Of a stretch of 64,000 bases of DNA, positions 41,930 through 49,934 are shown in pieces. The position numbers were made by a program, and so were the translations under genes. The stretch's first letter is position 1. Every line of letters starts with the position of its first letter. Origin of the DNA: JAXHMB01 sp034521755 (GTDB taxonomy: Bacteria; Bacteroidota; Rhodothermia; Balneolales; Balneolaceae); assembly GCA_034521755.1 (NCBI GenBank), contig JAXHMB010000004.1, positions 558,001-622,000 on the forward strand, given 5' to 3'. The notes beneath the pieces are model-generated. The model saw only the letters and a list, made by a program, of their open reading frames with translations. It was not told where the DNA came from and made no database searches.

Positions 41930-43282
41930 TTATAGCAGCGTATTTTTCACTTTAGCTTCTCCTTCTTCGGTATAACGAAATGGATCAATTTGCTGGGCAA
42001 TCTGATAGAATGATTTCGCCTCTTCTTCATTACCCTCGAAGCTGTGGACGTCACCGGCCAGTTTATACAATTCAGGGTTGGAAGGGTACCGATCGAGCAG
42101 GTCAGTGAGTTTGGGAATAGCCTGCTCCAGTTCTTTTTCGTTTACCCTTATTTTTAGTCTGTACAGCTCTGACTGTAGTGACTGCTGCTCGGCTTTAAGC
42201 TGGTCTAAATAGTGCAGACAGCGCGAATAAATATTTCGGTTGTAATAAAATCGCACTAGTTGATAAATGAGTGATGCCGGAAGCTCAACATCATTCAGTC
42301 GGTCTTCCAGGCGACGCATAATCTCGCGTTCTTCCATTACCATCATAAGATGTACGAGGCGGCACAATGTTTCTTCATCATGCTGGCTACGCATCATCTC
42401 AGTTTTAAGCTCATCAGTAAAAAGTTCTTCAAAGTAATCTTTGATGGCCTGTTCGGGATAAAGTGGGTTGACCAGCTCGTCGAGCATCAGCAGCTGATCG
42501 AAAGTGCTGTGAGATTTCAGCTCTTCCTCAGAATAGACTTCTACTCCCCATTTGTCATTGAAGTACGAAACATTTTTCCAGTATTGATCACTTTCGGTAT
42601 CAAGGTTGAGTGCAAAGGTAGTAGTGCCATAATAATGTTCAACAGTGATGCCCGAAGCAATGCCTACGCGATGTCCTTTTTTACGGGCCTGAAAACAAAA
42701 GTCTATATCTTCAAAAAAGGAAAGCTCATAAGATTCGTCCATGCGTAGATCGGCATCAGTGCGAACCATCATGCAGAAGCTGTCCAGGTACTCGGCCTTG
42801 GTAATATCACCGGAGTGGTCATCAGCGGTGCGGGTAGATTGATCGGGATTGAGTGTCTTGTTTGTCAGTGGTCCCAGTATGGCATAATTGGGATAGAGCT
42901 CCATATATTCTTTGAGCTGATCGATGGCATCATTGTTAAACTGCACATCATTATGCAGGATACATGCATACTGCCCATGAGCGGCATCAAGTCCCTGATT
43001 TACCGAAGCGGCAAAGCCCTTGTTTTGTTTATTGGTAATGATTGAACAGTTAAAGAAGTTTTTTTCCCGCAACTCTTCCAGGTAGTCGTGAGTATCATCC
43101 AGGCTGGCATTATCAATGATGATGAGTTCCTTTGCCGCCGGATCGGTATGTTCAGAGAGGCTTACCAGGCATTGTTCCAGTGCCGGCTTTCCCGTAGAGC
43201 GACGTAGGGATAATGATGCTGGTGACAATATCTTCTGCAGGCGTTTTATTGGCAGGCTTATCTTCGGATACTTTAAGTTCAT
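41930..43282 (-). CDS. Family 2 glycosyltransferase, second module with TPR tail (split by frameshift)
   Basis: The meaningful part starts about 28 codons in, at STGKPALEQCLVSLSEHTDP, and runs as a GT-A fold: ELIIIDNASLDDTHDYL, QNKGFAASVNQG, CILHNDVQF (metal site), and FFEDIDFCFQARKKGH, the catalytic ED motif. Residues 260-450 are helical and end with TPR-like units. The first residues (MNLKYPKISLPIKRLQ) are out-of-frame readings of the upstream module. One surplus base near 43200 separates it from the gene at 43152-44204. It likely transfers sugars to a surface polymer or protein; acceptor unknown. Confidence 0.8.
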   Translation of the reverse strand: MNLKYPKISLPIKRLQKILSPASLSLRRSTGKPALEQCLVSLSEHTDPAAKELIIIDNASLDDTHDYLEELREKNFFNCSIITNKQNKGFAASVNQGLDAAHGQYACILHNDVQFNNDAIDQLKEYMELYPNYAILGPLTNKTLNPDQSTRTADDHSGDITKAEYLDSFCMMVRTDADLRMDESYELSFFEDIDFCFQARKKGHRVGIASGITVEHYYGTTTFALNLDTESDQYWKNVSYFNDKWGVEVYSEEELKSHSTFDQLLMLDELVNPLYPEQAIKDYFEELFTDELKTEMMRSQHDEETLCRLVHLMMVMEEREIMRRLEDRLNDVELPASLIYQLVRFYYNRNIYSRCLHYLDQLKAEQQSLQSELYRLKIRVNEKELEQAIPKLTDLLDRYPSNPELYKLAGDVHSFEGNEEEAKSFYQIAQQIDPFRYTEEGEAKVKNTLL

Positions 43283-44204
43283 GTTTGAGTTCAGAAGCTT
43301 CTACAAAGCGTCGCTTCTTTTCCAGGATTTCGAGCTTAATTTGTTTTGCTTCAGGATGGCCCGGCTGATCATTCAGCACATGTTCAACCAGTTCAAGGGC
43401 TGGGCTGAACCGCCCGTCTTCTTTCATTTGTTGGGCTTCTTCTAATAAAGCCTCGTGAGATCTTACTGCCGGACCGGAATCTCCTGAAGTCGAAAATGAT
43501 TCCACCAGGTGTAGCACCTGATTGCGTTCTTCGTCAGTCCACTCAAAAGATCGTAACAGTAAAAAAACCAGTTCAAGGCGTTCTTTATCTTTGGGAACCG
43601 CGTGTTTTTCCAGTTCGGCAGTTGTATAAAGAGGTTCTGTTTCTAAGGGATAAGAATGAGTGCTTAGGCGCGCTGCCAGTTCTACACCATGAAACTGAGA
43701 TAGTACCGGGTTAAAAAACAGAGAAGAAGCTGCAATATTATTTCGGTTCCAGAGAAAAGCTCCATCTTTAGGCCAGTCACTCTTTTTAATAAAATTGATC
43801 CATTGTAAAATAGAGTTGGATTCCGGAAACCCATTTTTTTGCAATGAAAACAGAACATCAGATTCAGCAAGAGATTCAGCTGTTTCCTTAAGCATTTTTT
43901 CGTCCAGCTGATTAATAGAGCTTGGAGTCCAGAGCACTTTGCCGGAGGCCTGCTGTATTGCTTCATTCAGGCAATTGGCACGCCCGGCTGTTTTTTCGTG
44001 ATCAAAATAAAAGGCGTGATCGTGCTGGTGATAGTCAAGTAAAGACTGGATGGCATCATCGGAGCCGTCAGTAGAAGCATCATCAATGATAATGAGTTCA
44101 AATGGAAAAGACTCAATTTCAAGTATGGCGTTCAACGTGGATTCAATGATATCACGCTGATTGTAAACCGTAAATATAATTGAAAGCAGTGGTTGCTGAT
44201 GCAT
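43152..44204 (-). CDS. Family 2 glycosyltransferase, first module (split by frameshift)
   Basis: N-terminal GT2 module: LLSIIFTVYNQRDIIESTLN, ELIIIDDASTDGSDDAI, AGRANCLNEAIQQASG. The usual DxD is degenerate here (VLWTPSSINQLDE), so this module may be non-catalytic. A helical linker (residues 240-320) leads into AEDIVTSIIIPTS, the beginning of a second GT2 domain, which then goes out of frame (LYGKAGTGTMPGKPL). Dropping one base near 43196-43204 joins it to the ORF at 41930 and yields one two-domain protein of roughly 757 residues. Follows the histidine kinase gene on the minus strand. Confidence 0.8.
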   Translation of the reverse strand: MHQQPLLSIIFTVYNQRDIIESTLNAILEIESFPFELIIIDDASTDGSDDAIQSLLDYHQHDHAFYFDHEKTAGRANCLNEAIQQASGKVLWTPSSINQLDEKMLKETAESLAESDVLFSLQKNGFPESNSILQWINFIKKSDWPKDGAFLWNRNNIAASSLFFNPVLSQFHGVELAARLSTHSYPLETEPLYTTAELEKHAVPKDKERLELVFLLLRSFEWTDEERNQVLHLVESFSTSGDSGPAVRSHEALLEEAQQMKEDGRFSPALELVEHVLNDQPGHPEAKQIKLEILEKKRRFVEASELKHELKVSEDKPANKTPAEDIVTSIIIPTSLYGKAGTGTMPGKPL

Positions 44205-44265
44205 GTAGTTTCAACCCGATGTTATGCATTTATTAATGGGAATATACGATTTGAAATGAGAAAGG

Positions 44266-45627
44266 CTAAAATCGCAGTGAAAAAGTTGTGCCCTCTTCAT
44301 CAGAATCAACCGTAAGCGTGCCGCGATGGTTACGCATGATTTGCCGGGACAGGCTAAGGCCGATGCCTGAGCCGCCATGTGAAGTAGGCCGGCTTGTACT
44401 GAAAAAAGGTATAAATATTTTCTGGAGGTTTTCTTTTTTGATACCCGGACCATTATCCTGAACCTGAATGACAACCCTGCTGTCGCTATCGATGAAAGAT
44501 CTAAGATTGATTACGGCATCCTCAGTATTTTCCAGGGCACGAAATGCATTTTTGATCAGGTTGATGAGTACCTGTTCAATCAGATGTGGATCAGCCGTAA
44601 CCTCCAGGGATTTCGGCTCTACAGAAATGTTGATACTCACTTGCTGGGCTTCGGCCTCACCCTTATTTAGATTCTGCACTCTTTTAAGCTGATCATGTAC
44701 GGAAAAAACTTCGAAAGAAGGCTCAGGGATCTGGGTAAAGTCGCGATAGGAGTTGACAAATCGCATCAACCCATGACTTCGATTATTGATAGTATTAAGA
44801 GCATCTTTAACATCCTGCAGTGATTCTGTATCAATTACATATTCGCCGTTTTTTTGCTTGGCGTTATTATTGAGCAGGCTGAAGACGGTATCAGATAATG
44901 AGGCGATAGGCGTAATAGAATTCATAATTTCATGGGCCAATACCTGCGTAAGATTTTGCCAGGCTTCCATCTCTTTCTCCTCCAGCTCTGGATGGATGTT
45001 CTGAAAGGAGACCAGCTTATACATATCATTGTGCATGCGAAATTCTGTGGCATAAATGGCAAGTTGCAAGGTTTCATTATTGATGGTAACCCGTACCAGC
45101 GATCGATTTCCACTTTTTAAATGGAGTACCGTTTGGAGCAAGGGGTCGCTGATGACACCAAGAGCTTCAATATTGCGAAGCGTAGCCACCTGGAATAATC
45201 GTTTTGCTGCTGTATTGATGAGTTCTACCTCCCCGTTTTGATTGAAGGAAATGAGTCCAATGCCTACATGTTGAACGACTGTCTGCAAGTATCGAAAATT
45301 TTCCTGCTTCTCGGCGCGCTCTTTCTTGAATTCATCAATAACTCTTGAAAAGGCTTGGTTTAATTCTTCAAAAGAGCTTCCAAGCCCATGATCGGGAAAA
45401 GCCTGAGAAAAGTCCGAATAGCGAATAGAGTTGAGAAAGCGGGTCAGTTTCTCGTTGGTTTTTTCTACATACCGCATAAGCTGAACAACCTGCAGCACAG
45501 CTAAAACTGCCAATAATGCTACACTTACATAATACTCAGTATCAAAAATAAGGTATAGCCAAAGGGCGATGGTACCAACCAGTAAAAAGATCCGCCACGT
45601 AATATTAAGTCTAAAATTTTTAATCAT
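44266..45627 (-). CDS. NtrY-like sensor histidine kinase
   Basis: A 453-residue kinase with two membrane helices (about residues 10-28 and 31-50) and no sizeable periplasmic domain. A HAMP-like/PAS region follows (about 110-220, VGIGLISFNQNGEVELINTA), then HisKA with LTQVLAHEIMNSITPIASL (His about residue 240) and HATPase with NLIKNAFRAL, VQDNGPGIKKE and GGSGIGLSLS. It pairs with the sigma-54 response regulator immediately upstream on the same strand, separated by a dispersed repeat. It probably senses membrane or cytosolic state and controls the ABC operons beyond. Confidence 0.9.
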   Translation of the reverse strand: MIKNFRLNITWRIFLLVGTIALWLYLIFDTEYYVSVALLAVLAVLQVVQLMRYVEKTNEKLTRFLNSIRYSDFSQAFPDHGLGSSFEELNQAFSRVIDEFKKERAEKQENFRYLQTVVQHVGIGLISFNQNGEVELINTAAKRLFQVATLRNIEALGVISDPLLQTVLHLKSGNRSLVRVTINNETLQLAIYATEFRMHNDMYKLVSFQNIHPELEEKEMEAWQNLTQVLAHEIMNSITPIASLSDTVFSLLNNNAKQKNGEYVIDTESLQDVKDALNTINNRSHGLMRFVNSYRDFTQIPEPSFEVFSVHDQLKRVQNLNKGEAEAQQVSINISVEPKSLEVTADPHLIEQVLINLIKNAFRALENTEDAVINLRSFIDSDSRVVIQVQDNGPGIKKENLQKIFIPFFSTSRPTSHGGSGIGLSLSRQIMRNHRGTLTVDSDEEGTTFSLRF

Positions 45628-45642
45628 GATACCGTGCTAAAT

Positions 45643-45727
45643 GGAACACAGATAAGGCGGATTTAGCAGGTTTTCGCAGATTGATTACTGTAAAAATCAG
45701 CCCAAACTGTGTCATCCGTGTTCTATT
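45643..45727. repeat. Dispersed GAACAC...GTTCTATT repeat, copy 2
   Basis: About 85 bp from GGAACACAGATAAGGCGGAT to GTGTCATCCGTGTTCTATTT, with GGTTTTCGCAGATT in the centre. GAACACAGAT and ATCCGTGTTC form imperfect terminal inverted repeats. The right end overlaps the stop codon of the response-regulator gene. Same family as 10458-10549 and 49043-49130. Confidence 0.75.
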
Positions 45728-47099
45728 TGAGTTCATACTTTTCCATTCTTCGGTAAAGCGAAGCACGGGTCAATCCAAGCTCTTCGGCAGATTTTGAAAT
45801 GTTATGGTCATGTTTATTCAAGGCCTTCCGGATAACAGTTTTTTCTACCTCTTCAAGATTGTAATCACTGAATACCATTGTTGATCCGTCTTCTCCAAGT
45901 GACGTAAGCAAGAAATCTTCAGGCTGCAAAACAGAATGATCGGTCATAATTACGGCGCGTTCTACAGCATGTTGTAGCTCACGCACATTGCCGGGCCATG
46001 AATATTCTTTTAACTTATGGATAGCCGGTTGAGATATTGTCTGAATTTCTTTGTCATACTTTTGGGCATACTGCGTTAGAAAATGTTCTGCAAGCAGCGG
46101 GATGTCTTCTGTACGTTCTCGCAGCGGCGGAAGCTGAATTTCTATAGTATTAATTCGATACAATAAATCCTGACGGAAAGCATTTTCCTGTACCATTTCC
46201 TGGATGGATTCATTGGTAGCACAAATCAACCGTATATCAACTTCTACAGGTTTATTAGAACCAATACGTGTGATTTTTCGGGTTTCAATGGCAGAGAGTA
46301 ATTTTGGCTGGAGCTGGATGGGAAGGTTTCCAATTTCATCGAGGAAAAGCGTGCCGCCGGAGGCAATTTCGAACCTGCCGGCACGCGATTCTTTGGCATC
46401 AGTAAAGGCACCTTTTGTGTGACCAAATAACTCGCTTTCAAAAAGGTTTTCAGGGATGGCGCCCATATCTACGCTTATAAACACGTTATCTGATCGTTCA
46501 GAGCGGCGGTGCAGAGCTCGGGCTACCAGTTCCTTACCGGTCCCATTTTCTCCGGTGACAAGTACATTGGCATCTGTCTTGGCCACTTTTTCAATAGTTT
46601 GAAAAACTTTATTCATGGCGGCACTTTTGCCAATGATATCCTGATAATGTTGGTCTATATCAGCATTGAGCTGCTTATTTTGAGTCCGAAGGGAGTCGAC
46701 TTCGCGGCGTGATTCGGCCAGGTTAAGTGCTGATGAGACCGTAGCGAGCAGTTTCTCATTTTGCCAGGGTTTAAGGACAAAATCAGTGGCGCCCATCTTT
46801 ACTGCTTTTACCGCTTTTTCTACATCTCCATAAGCGGTGATGAGTACTACGGCTAGGGAGGGGTCAATTTCCTGAATTTTTTTAAGCCAGTAGAATCCTT
46901 CTTTACCACTGCTGACATCCTCTGTGAAATTCATATCCAGGAGCACTACATCATAGTGATAATTTCTGAGCAGGTTAGGAATTTGGGAAGGACTTTTTTC
47001 TGTATCGACGCTGGCTACATGCTGCTTTAAAAAAAGCTTTGCGGCATGCAGCACATCGCTGTCATCATCAACAACAAGAATATTTCCGGATTTAGTCAT
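45723..47099 (-). CDS. Sigma-54-dependent response regulator, NtrC family
   Basis: A 458-residue activator. The receiver domain (residues 1-120) has the phospho-aspartate in VVLLDMNFTED. The AAA+ domain (about 150-385) has Walker A VTGENGTGKELVARAL, the sigma-54 contact loop GHTKGAFTDAKES (GAFTDA rather than GAFTGA) and Walker B GGTLFLDEIGNLP. The C-terminal Fis helix-turn-helix is AEELGLTRASLYRRMEKYEL. It activates RpoN promoters; likely targets are the -24/-12 sequences at 47689 and 56516, ahead of the two ABC operons. The partner kinase follows downstream. Confidence 0.93.
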   Translation of the reverse strand: MTKSGNILVVDDDSDVLHAAKLFLKQHVASVDTEKSPSQIPNLLRNYHYDVVLLDMNFTEDVSSGKEGFYWLKKIQEIDPSLAVVLITAYGDVEKAVKAVKMGATDFVLKPWQNEKLLATVSSALNLAESRREVDSLRTQNKQLNADIDQHYQDIIGKSAAMNKVFQTIEKVAKTDANVLVTGENGTGKELVARALHRRSERSDNVFISVDMGAIPENLFESELFGHTKGAFTDAKESRAGRFEIASGGTLFLDEIGNLPIQLQPKLLSAIETRKITRIGSNKPVEVDIRLICATNESIQEMVQENAFRQDLLYRINTIEIQLPPLRERTEDIPLLAEHFLTQYAQKYDKEIQTISQPAIHKLKEYSWPGNVRELQHAVERAVIMTDHSVLQPEDFLLTSLGEDGSTMVFSDYNLEEVEKTVIRKALNKHDHNISKSAEELGLTRASLYRRMEKYELK

Positions 47100-47103
47100 A
47101 ACT

Positions 47104-47521
47104 CAATTAGTAATTATCAATTTGCAATGTTCAATCTTCTTTGGAGCTTCTGATGATACTAAAAAGGAGTTTGAGTAACTCTTCGCAATCAGTGAGAATT
47201 GAATTTGCTGCCTTTTTGTCTAAATATCCTGTGTCTTTTAAGAGACGAATCCAATACTTGGTTTCTCTGGCTTCTTTGTATGAAATATTTAGTTTGGCTT
47301 TAAAATCTCTTTTAGAGCTCCCGCCAATTGCTTCCTCGATATTTGCTCCTATAGAAGTGCCACTTCTAAGAAGTTGTTTGGAAAGTACAAACTCCTTTTT
47401 CTCTTCAGTTAAGTGCTTGTAAAGTAGAACTATTCTTTTAGCAAATTCATAAGATTTTATTTGTACGGCATTATCTCCTTTCATGATTTATTGTTAATTG
47501 TAGATTGTCCATTGCTAATTG
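47104..47521. repeat. CAATTAG(T/C)AAT-bounded element around the four-helix-bundle gene
   Basis: CAATTAGTAATTATCAATTT at 47104 and ATTGCTAATTG ending near 47521 are inverted ends enclosing the gene at 47131-47484. The spacers also contain related ATTGTTAATTG and GCAATGTTCAATC words. A solo copy of the same words (TTGTTAATTGTTCATTGCTA, then ATTAGTAATTG) occurs at 61553-61596 without a gene. Confidence 0.5.
47131..47484 (-). CDS. Four-helix bundle protein (23S rRNA IVS-protein family)
   Basis: A 117-residue all-helical protein: SYEFAKRIVLLYKHLTEEKK, LSKQLLRSGTSIGANIEEA, and ARETKYWIRLLKDTGYLD are signature stretches of the small proteins first seen in intervening sequences of 23S rRNA genes and now known in many intergenic sites. 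They form pentamers with a positively charged surface; function unknown. Here it is bounded by AT-rich inverted repeats, not inside an rRNA. It sits between the sigma-54 regulator and the sigma-54 promoter of the efflux operon. Confidence 0.93.
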   Translation of the reverse strand: MKGDNAVQIKSYEFAKRIVLLYKHLTEEKKEFVLSKQLLRSGTSIGANIEEAIGGSSKRDFKAKLNISYKEARETKYWIRLLKDTGYLDKKAANSILTDCEELLKLLFSIIRSSKED

Positions 47522-47688
47522 AACTACAAATTTCGTACCTGATTTTTTTGTATCAATAGGGCAGTTTAAGAATCATTATACTAGAACAGTATACTAAAAC
47601 TGTACGATATTGAACACTTAATGTATCAGAGTGTACAAAAAGGGACAAAAAATAGTGATTTGAGGAGCCTGAGCGTTATTTTATTTTT

Positions 47689-47704
47689 TGGCACGCTAAT
47701 TGAA
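47689..47704 (+). promoter_or_regulatory. Near-consensus sigma-54 promoter of the HlyD/ABC operon
   Basis: TGGCACGCTAATTGAA matches the RpoN consensus TGGCACGnnnnTTGCW at every fixed position except the -12 GC, here GA. The gene start is 42 bp downstream. Upstream, the GTAC-containing words near 47605 and 47632 could be activator sites, but this is a guess. A sigma-54 activator gene lies in the adjacent divergent unit. Confidence 0.6.
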
Positions 47705-47745
47705 TATATGTTAGCATAACGTAAATATTGAATGAAGCGGATAGC

Positions 47746-49041
47746 ATGACCCAAGATTCAGATAAACGCATTTCCAGTGCGGGAATGGACAAGAAGATTG
47801 AAAAGAAAACATGGACCACCAAGCGCATTGCCATGATTGTGGGAGGCGTACTTTTGGTATCGATGTTTTTATATGCTTTTGTTTTTATGGATGTCCGCTC
47901 CACCCTAAATGTGGAAAAGGAGAAACTGACCATCAGTACGGTGACAGAAGATTCCTTTCAGGAATTCATTCAGGTGACTGGAACCATCCAGCCCATTCAA
48001 ACTATTTACCTTGATGCCCTTGAGGGAGGCGTCGTTGAGAATATTTATCTGGAATCCGGCACACAGGTTCAGCAGGGTGATACCATCCTTACGATGTCCA
48101 ATTCTGATTTACAGCTGAGCGTGCTGAACCAAACCTCATCCATCTATGATCAGATTAATCAAACGAGAAACTCACGGCTTAATATTGAGCAAAATACGTT
48201 AAGTCTTAAGCAACAGTTGGCTGCAGCTGAGAATCAGCTGAATATTAATCGATCTAATTACGAGCGACAAAAGAAGCTTTATGAGCGAAATAATGGCCTC
48301 GTTTCGGAGCAGGCCTACCTGGAAGCAAAAGAAAACTATGAGTATCAAAAAAAGCGGTATGATTTATTGTATGAATCATTCAAACAGGATTCTATAAAAG
48401 CAACACGACAGCTTAACCAAATAGATCAGTCGCTTGACCGTATGCAGCAAAGTTTGCAGGCCGTTCAGCAAATTTTAGATCGTCTGGTTGTTACAGCGCC
48501 GACCACGGGGCAGCTTTCAACCATTGAGCTTAATCCGGGCCAGTCTATTTCGCGCGGTGAACGTATTGGGCAGGTTGATATCCTGGACAGCTACAAGGTT
48601 CGCGTGGGTATTGATGAGTATCACTTGTCAAGAATTACCCGCGGACTTGAAGGTTCTTTTGATTTTGCCGGAAGAACGTACCAACTGGAGATTACTAAGA
48701 TTTATCCCGTGGTAGAAAATGGGCAGTTCGAAGTGGATATGGAATTTATGAATGAAGCACCCTCAGGGCTGACTCGCGGACAAACCACGCGTATTCGTTT
48801 GGAGCTGAGTGAATCGGAAGATGCTATTTTATTAAAGCAGGGCGGGTTTTATCAGACTACCGGAGGCAACTGGGTATTTAAAGTCAGTGAAGACGGAACC
48901 CGGGCTGAGCGTCAGCCTATTCGATTGGGACGTCAAAATCCGCAGTACTATGAGGTGATATCCGGATTACAGCCCGGTGACAAAGTGATTACCTCAAGCT
49001 ACGATACGTTTGGCGATAATGAAGTTTTAAATTTGGAATGA
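47746..49041 (+). CDS. HlyD/MacA-type periplasmic adaptor of an ABC efflux system
   Basis: About 431 residues. The ATG at 47746 (MTQDSDKR) is chosen; an upstream in-frame TTG at 47728 is unlikely. One transmembrane helix lies at about residues 25-48 (IAMIVGGVLLVSMFLYAFVF). A lipoyl half-motif follows (TIYLDALEGGVVENIYLESG), then a coiled-coil hairpin (residues 110-240), a second lipoyl half (VVTAPTTGQLSTIELNPGQS) and beta-barrel domains. It bridges an inner-membrane FtsX/MacB permease to an outer-membrane factor. Order adaptor-ATPase-permease implies one transport complex. Confidence 0.88.
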   Translation: MTQDSDKRISSAGMDKKIEKKTWTTKRIAMIVGGVLLVSMFLYAFVFMDVRSTLNVEKEKLTISTVTEDSFQEFIQVTGTIQPIQTIYLDALEGGVVENIYLESGTQVQQGDTILTMSNSDLQLSVLNQTSSIYDQINQTRNSRLNIEQNTLSLKQQLAAAENQLNINRSNYERQKKLYERNNGLVSEQAYLEAKENYEYQKKRYDLLYESFKQDSIKATRQLNQIDQSLDRMQQSLQAVQQILDRLVVTAPTTGQLSTIELNPGQSISRGERIGQVDILDSYKVRVGIDEYHLSRITRGLEGSFDFAGRTYQLEITKIYPVVENGQFEVDMEFMNEAPSGLTRGQTTRIRLELSESEDAILLKQGGFYQTTGGNWVFKVSEDGTRAERQPIRLGRQNPQYYEVISGLQPGDKVITSSYDTFGDNEVLNLE

Positions 49042-49042
49042 T

Positions 49043-49130
49043 GGGAACGCCGATGACACAGATCAGACGAATTTTCACAGATAGTATTTCTGTGGTTATC
49101 TGCTAGATCTGCGTAATCCGTGTTCTATTA
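49043..49130. repeat. Dispersed GAACAC...GTTCTATT repeat, copy 3
   Basis: About 88 bp from GGGAACGCCGATGACACAGA to GCGTAATCCGTGTTCTATTA. It lies between the adaptor and ATPase genes within an apparent operon, so it is probably transcribed. Related to 10458-10549 and 45643-45727. Confidence 0.75.
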
Positions 49131-49160
49131 AAAAATTGACCATAACCTAATACACATATT

Positions 49161-49850
49161 ATGATTCAAACTAAAAACTTAAAAAAGACCTACACTACTG
49201 AGGAAGTAGAAACGACCGCTCTCAATAATGTAAACCTTGAAATTGAGGAGGGAGAATTCTGCGCTATTATGGGGCCATCGGGATGCGGCAAGTCTACTTT
49301 GCTGAACATTATGGGATTGCTCGATAATCCTACAGAAGGGGAGTATAATTTCCTTGGCCACCAGGTTGCAGATAAATCGGAGCGGGAACGGGCCCAGCTG
49401 CGTAAAGGCAATATTGGATTCATTTTCCAAAGCTTTAACCTGATTGATGAACTTACTGTCTTCGAAAATGTTGAGCTGCCTCTGCTTTATCTGGGAGTAT
49501 CGGCCGATGAACGAAAAGAAAAGGTTGAAGCTGCTCTTGAAAGAATGAGCATGATGCACCGCCGCAACCACTTTCCCCAGCAGCTATCCGGTGGACAGCA
49601 GCAGCGTGTAGCTATTGCCCGGGCGGTAGTAGCCAATGCCAAGCTGATTCTGGCCGATGAGCCGACCGGTAATCTGGATTCCGACCACGGTGATGAAGTG
49701 ATGAAGCTGCTTGCCGAACTTAATGAAGCAGGAACAACTATTGTAATGGTAACGCACTCACCGCATGATGCCGATTATGCCCGACGTGTTATTCACCTGT
49801 TTGACGGCCACATCGTTACTGAAAATATGCAGGAAGGGTTTCATGTTTAA
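49161..49850 (+). CDS. ABC transporter ATPase, LolD/MacB type
   Basis: A 229-residue ATPase. Walker A MGPSGCGKSTLLNIMG (about residue 37), Q loop GFIFQSFNLIDELT, signature LSGGQQQRVAIARAVVA, Walker B LILADEPTGNLD, H loop VTHSPHD. The size and the FQSFNLID context fit the LolD/FtsE/MacB group that powers FtsX-type permeases without moving substrate through the membrane. It follows the adaptor gene after a repeat and precedes the large permease. Confidence 0.94.
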   Translation: MIQTKNLKKTYTTEEVETTALNNVNLEIEEGEFCAIMGPSGCGKSTLLNIMGLLDNPTEGEYNFLGHQVADKSERERAQLRKGNIGFIFQSFNLIDELTVFENVELPLLYLGVSADERKEKVEAALERMSMMHRRNHFPQQLSGGQQQRVAIARAVVANAKLILADEPTGNLDSDHGDEVMKLLAELNEAGTTIVMVTHSPHDADYARRVIHLFDGHIVTENMQEGFHV

Positions 49851-49855
49851 CGAGC

Positions 49856-49934
49856 TTTCAGCAGTCAGGAATCAGCACTCAGTTTAGAACCAACGCTGAT
49901 TTAGCTGACAGCTGAGAGCTGAACACTGACAGCT
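49856..49934. repeat. AGCTGACAGCTGAGAG repeat, copy 2
   Basis: The spacer between ATPase and permease is filled with short GCTGACAGC, CAGCACTCAG and AGCTGAGAGCTGAACAC words that pair with each other. Same family as 8312-8337 and 59088-59155. It ends at the permease start codon. Confidence 0.6.
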
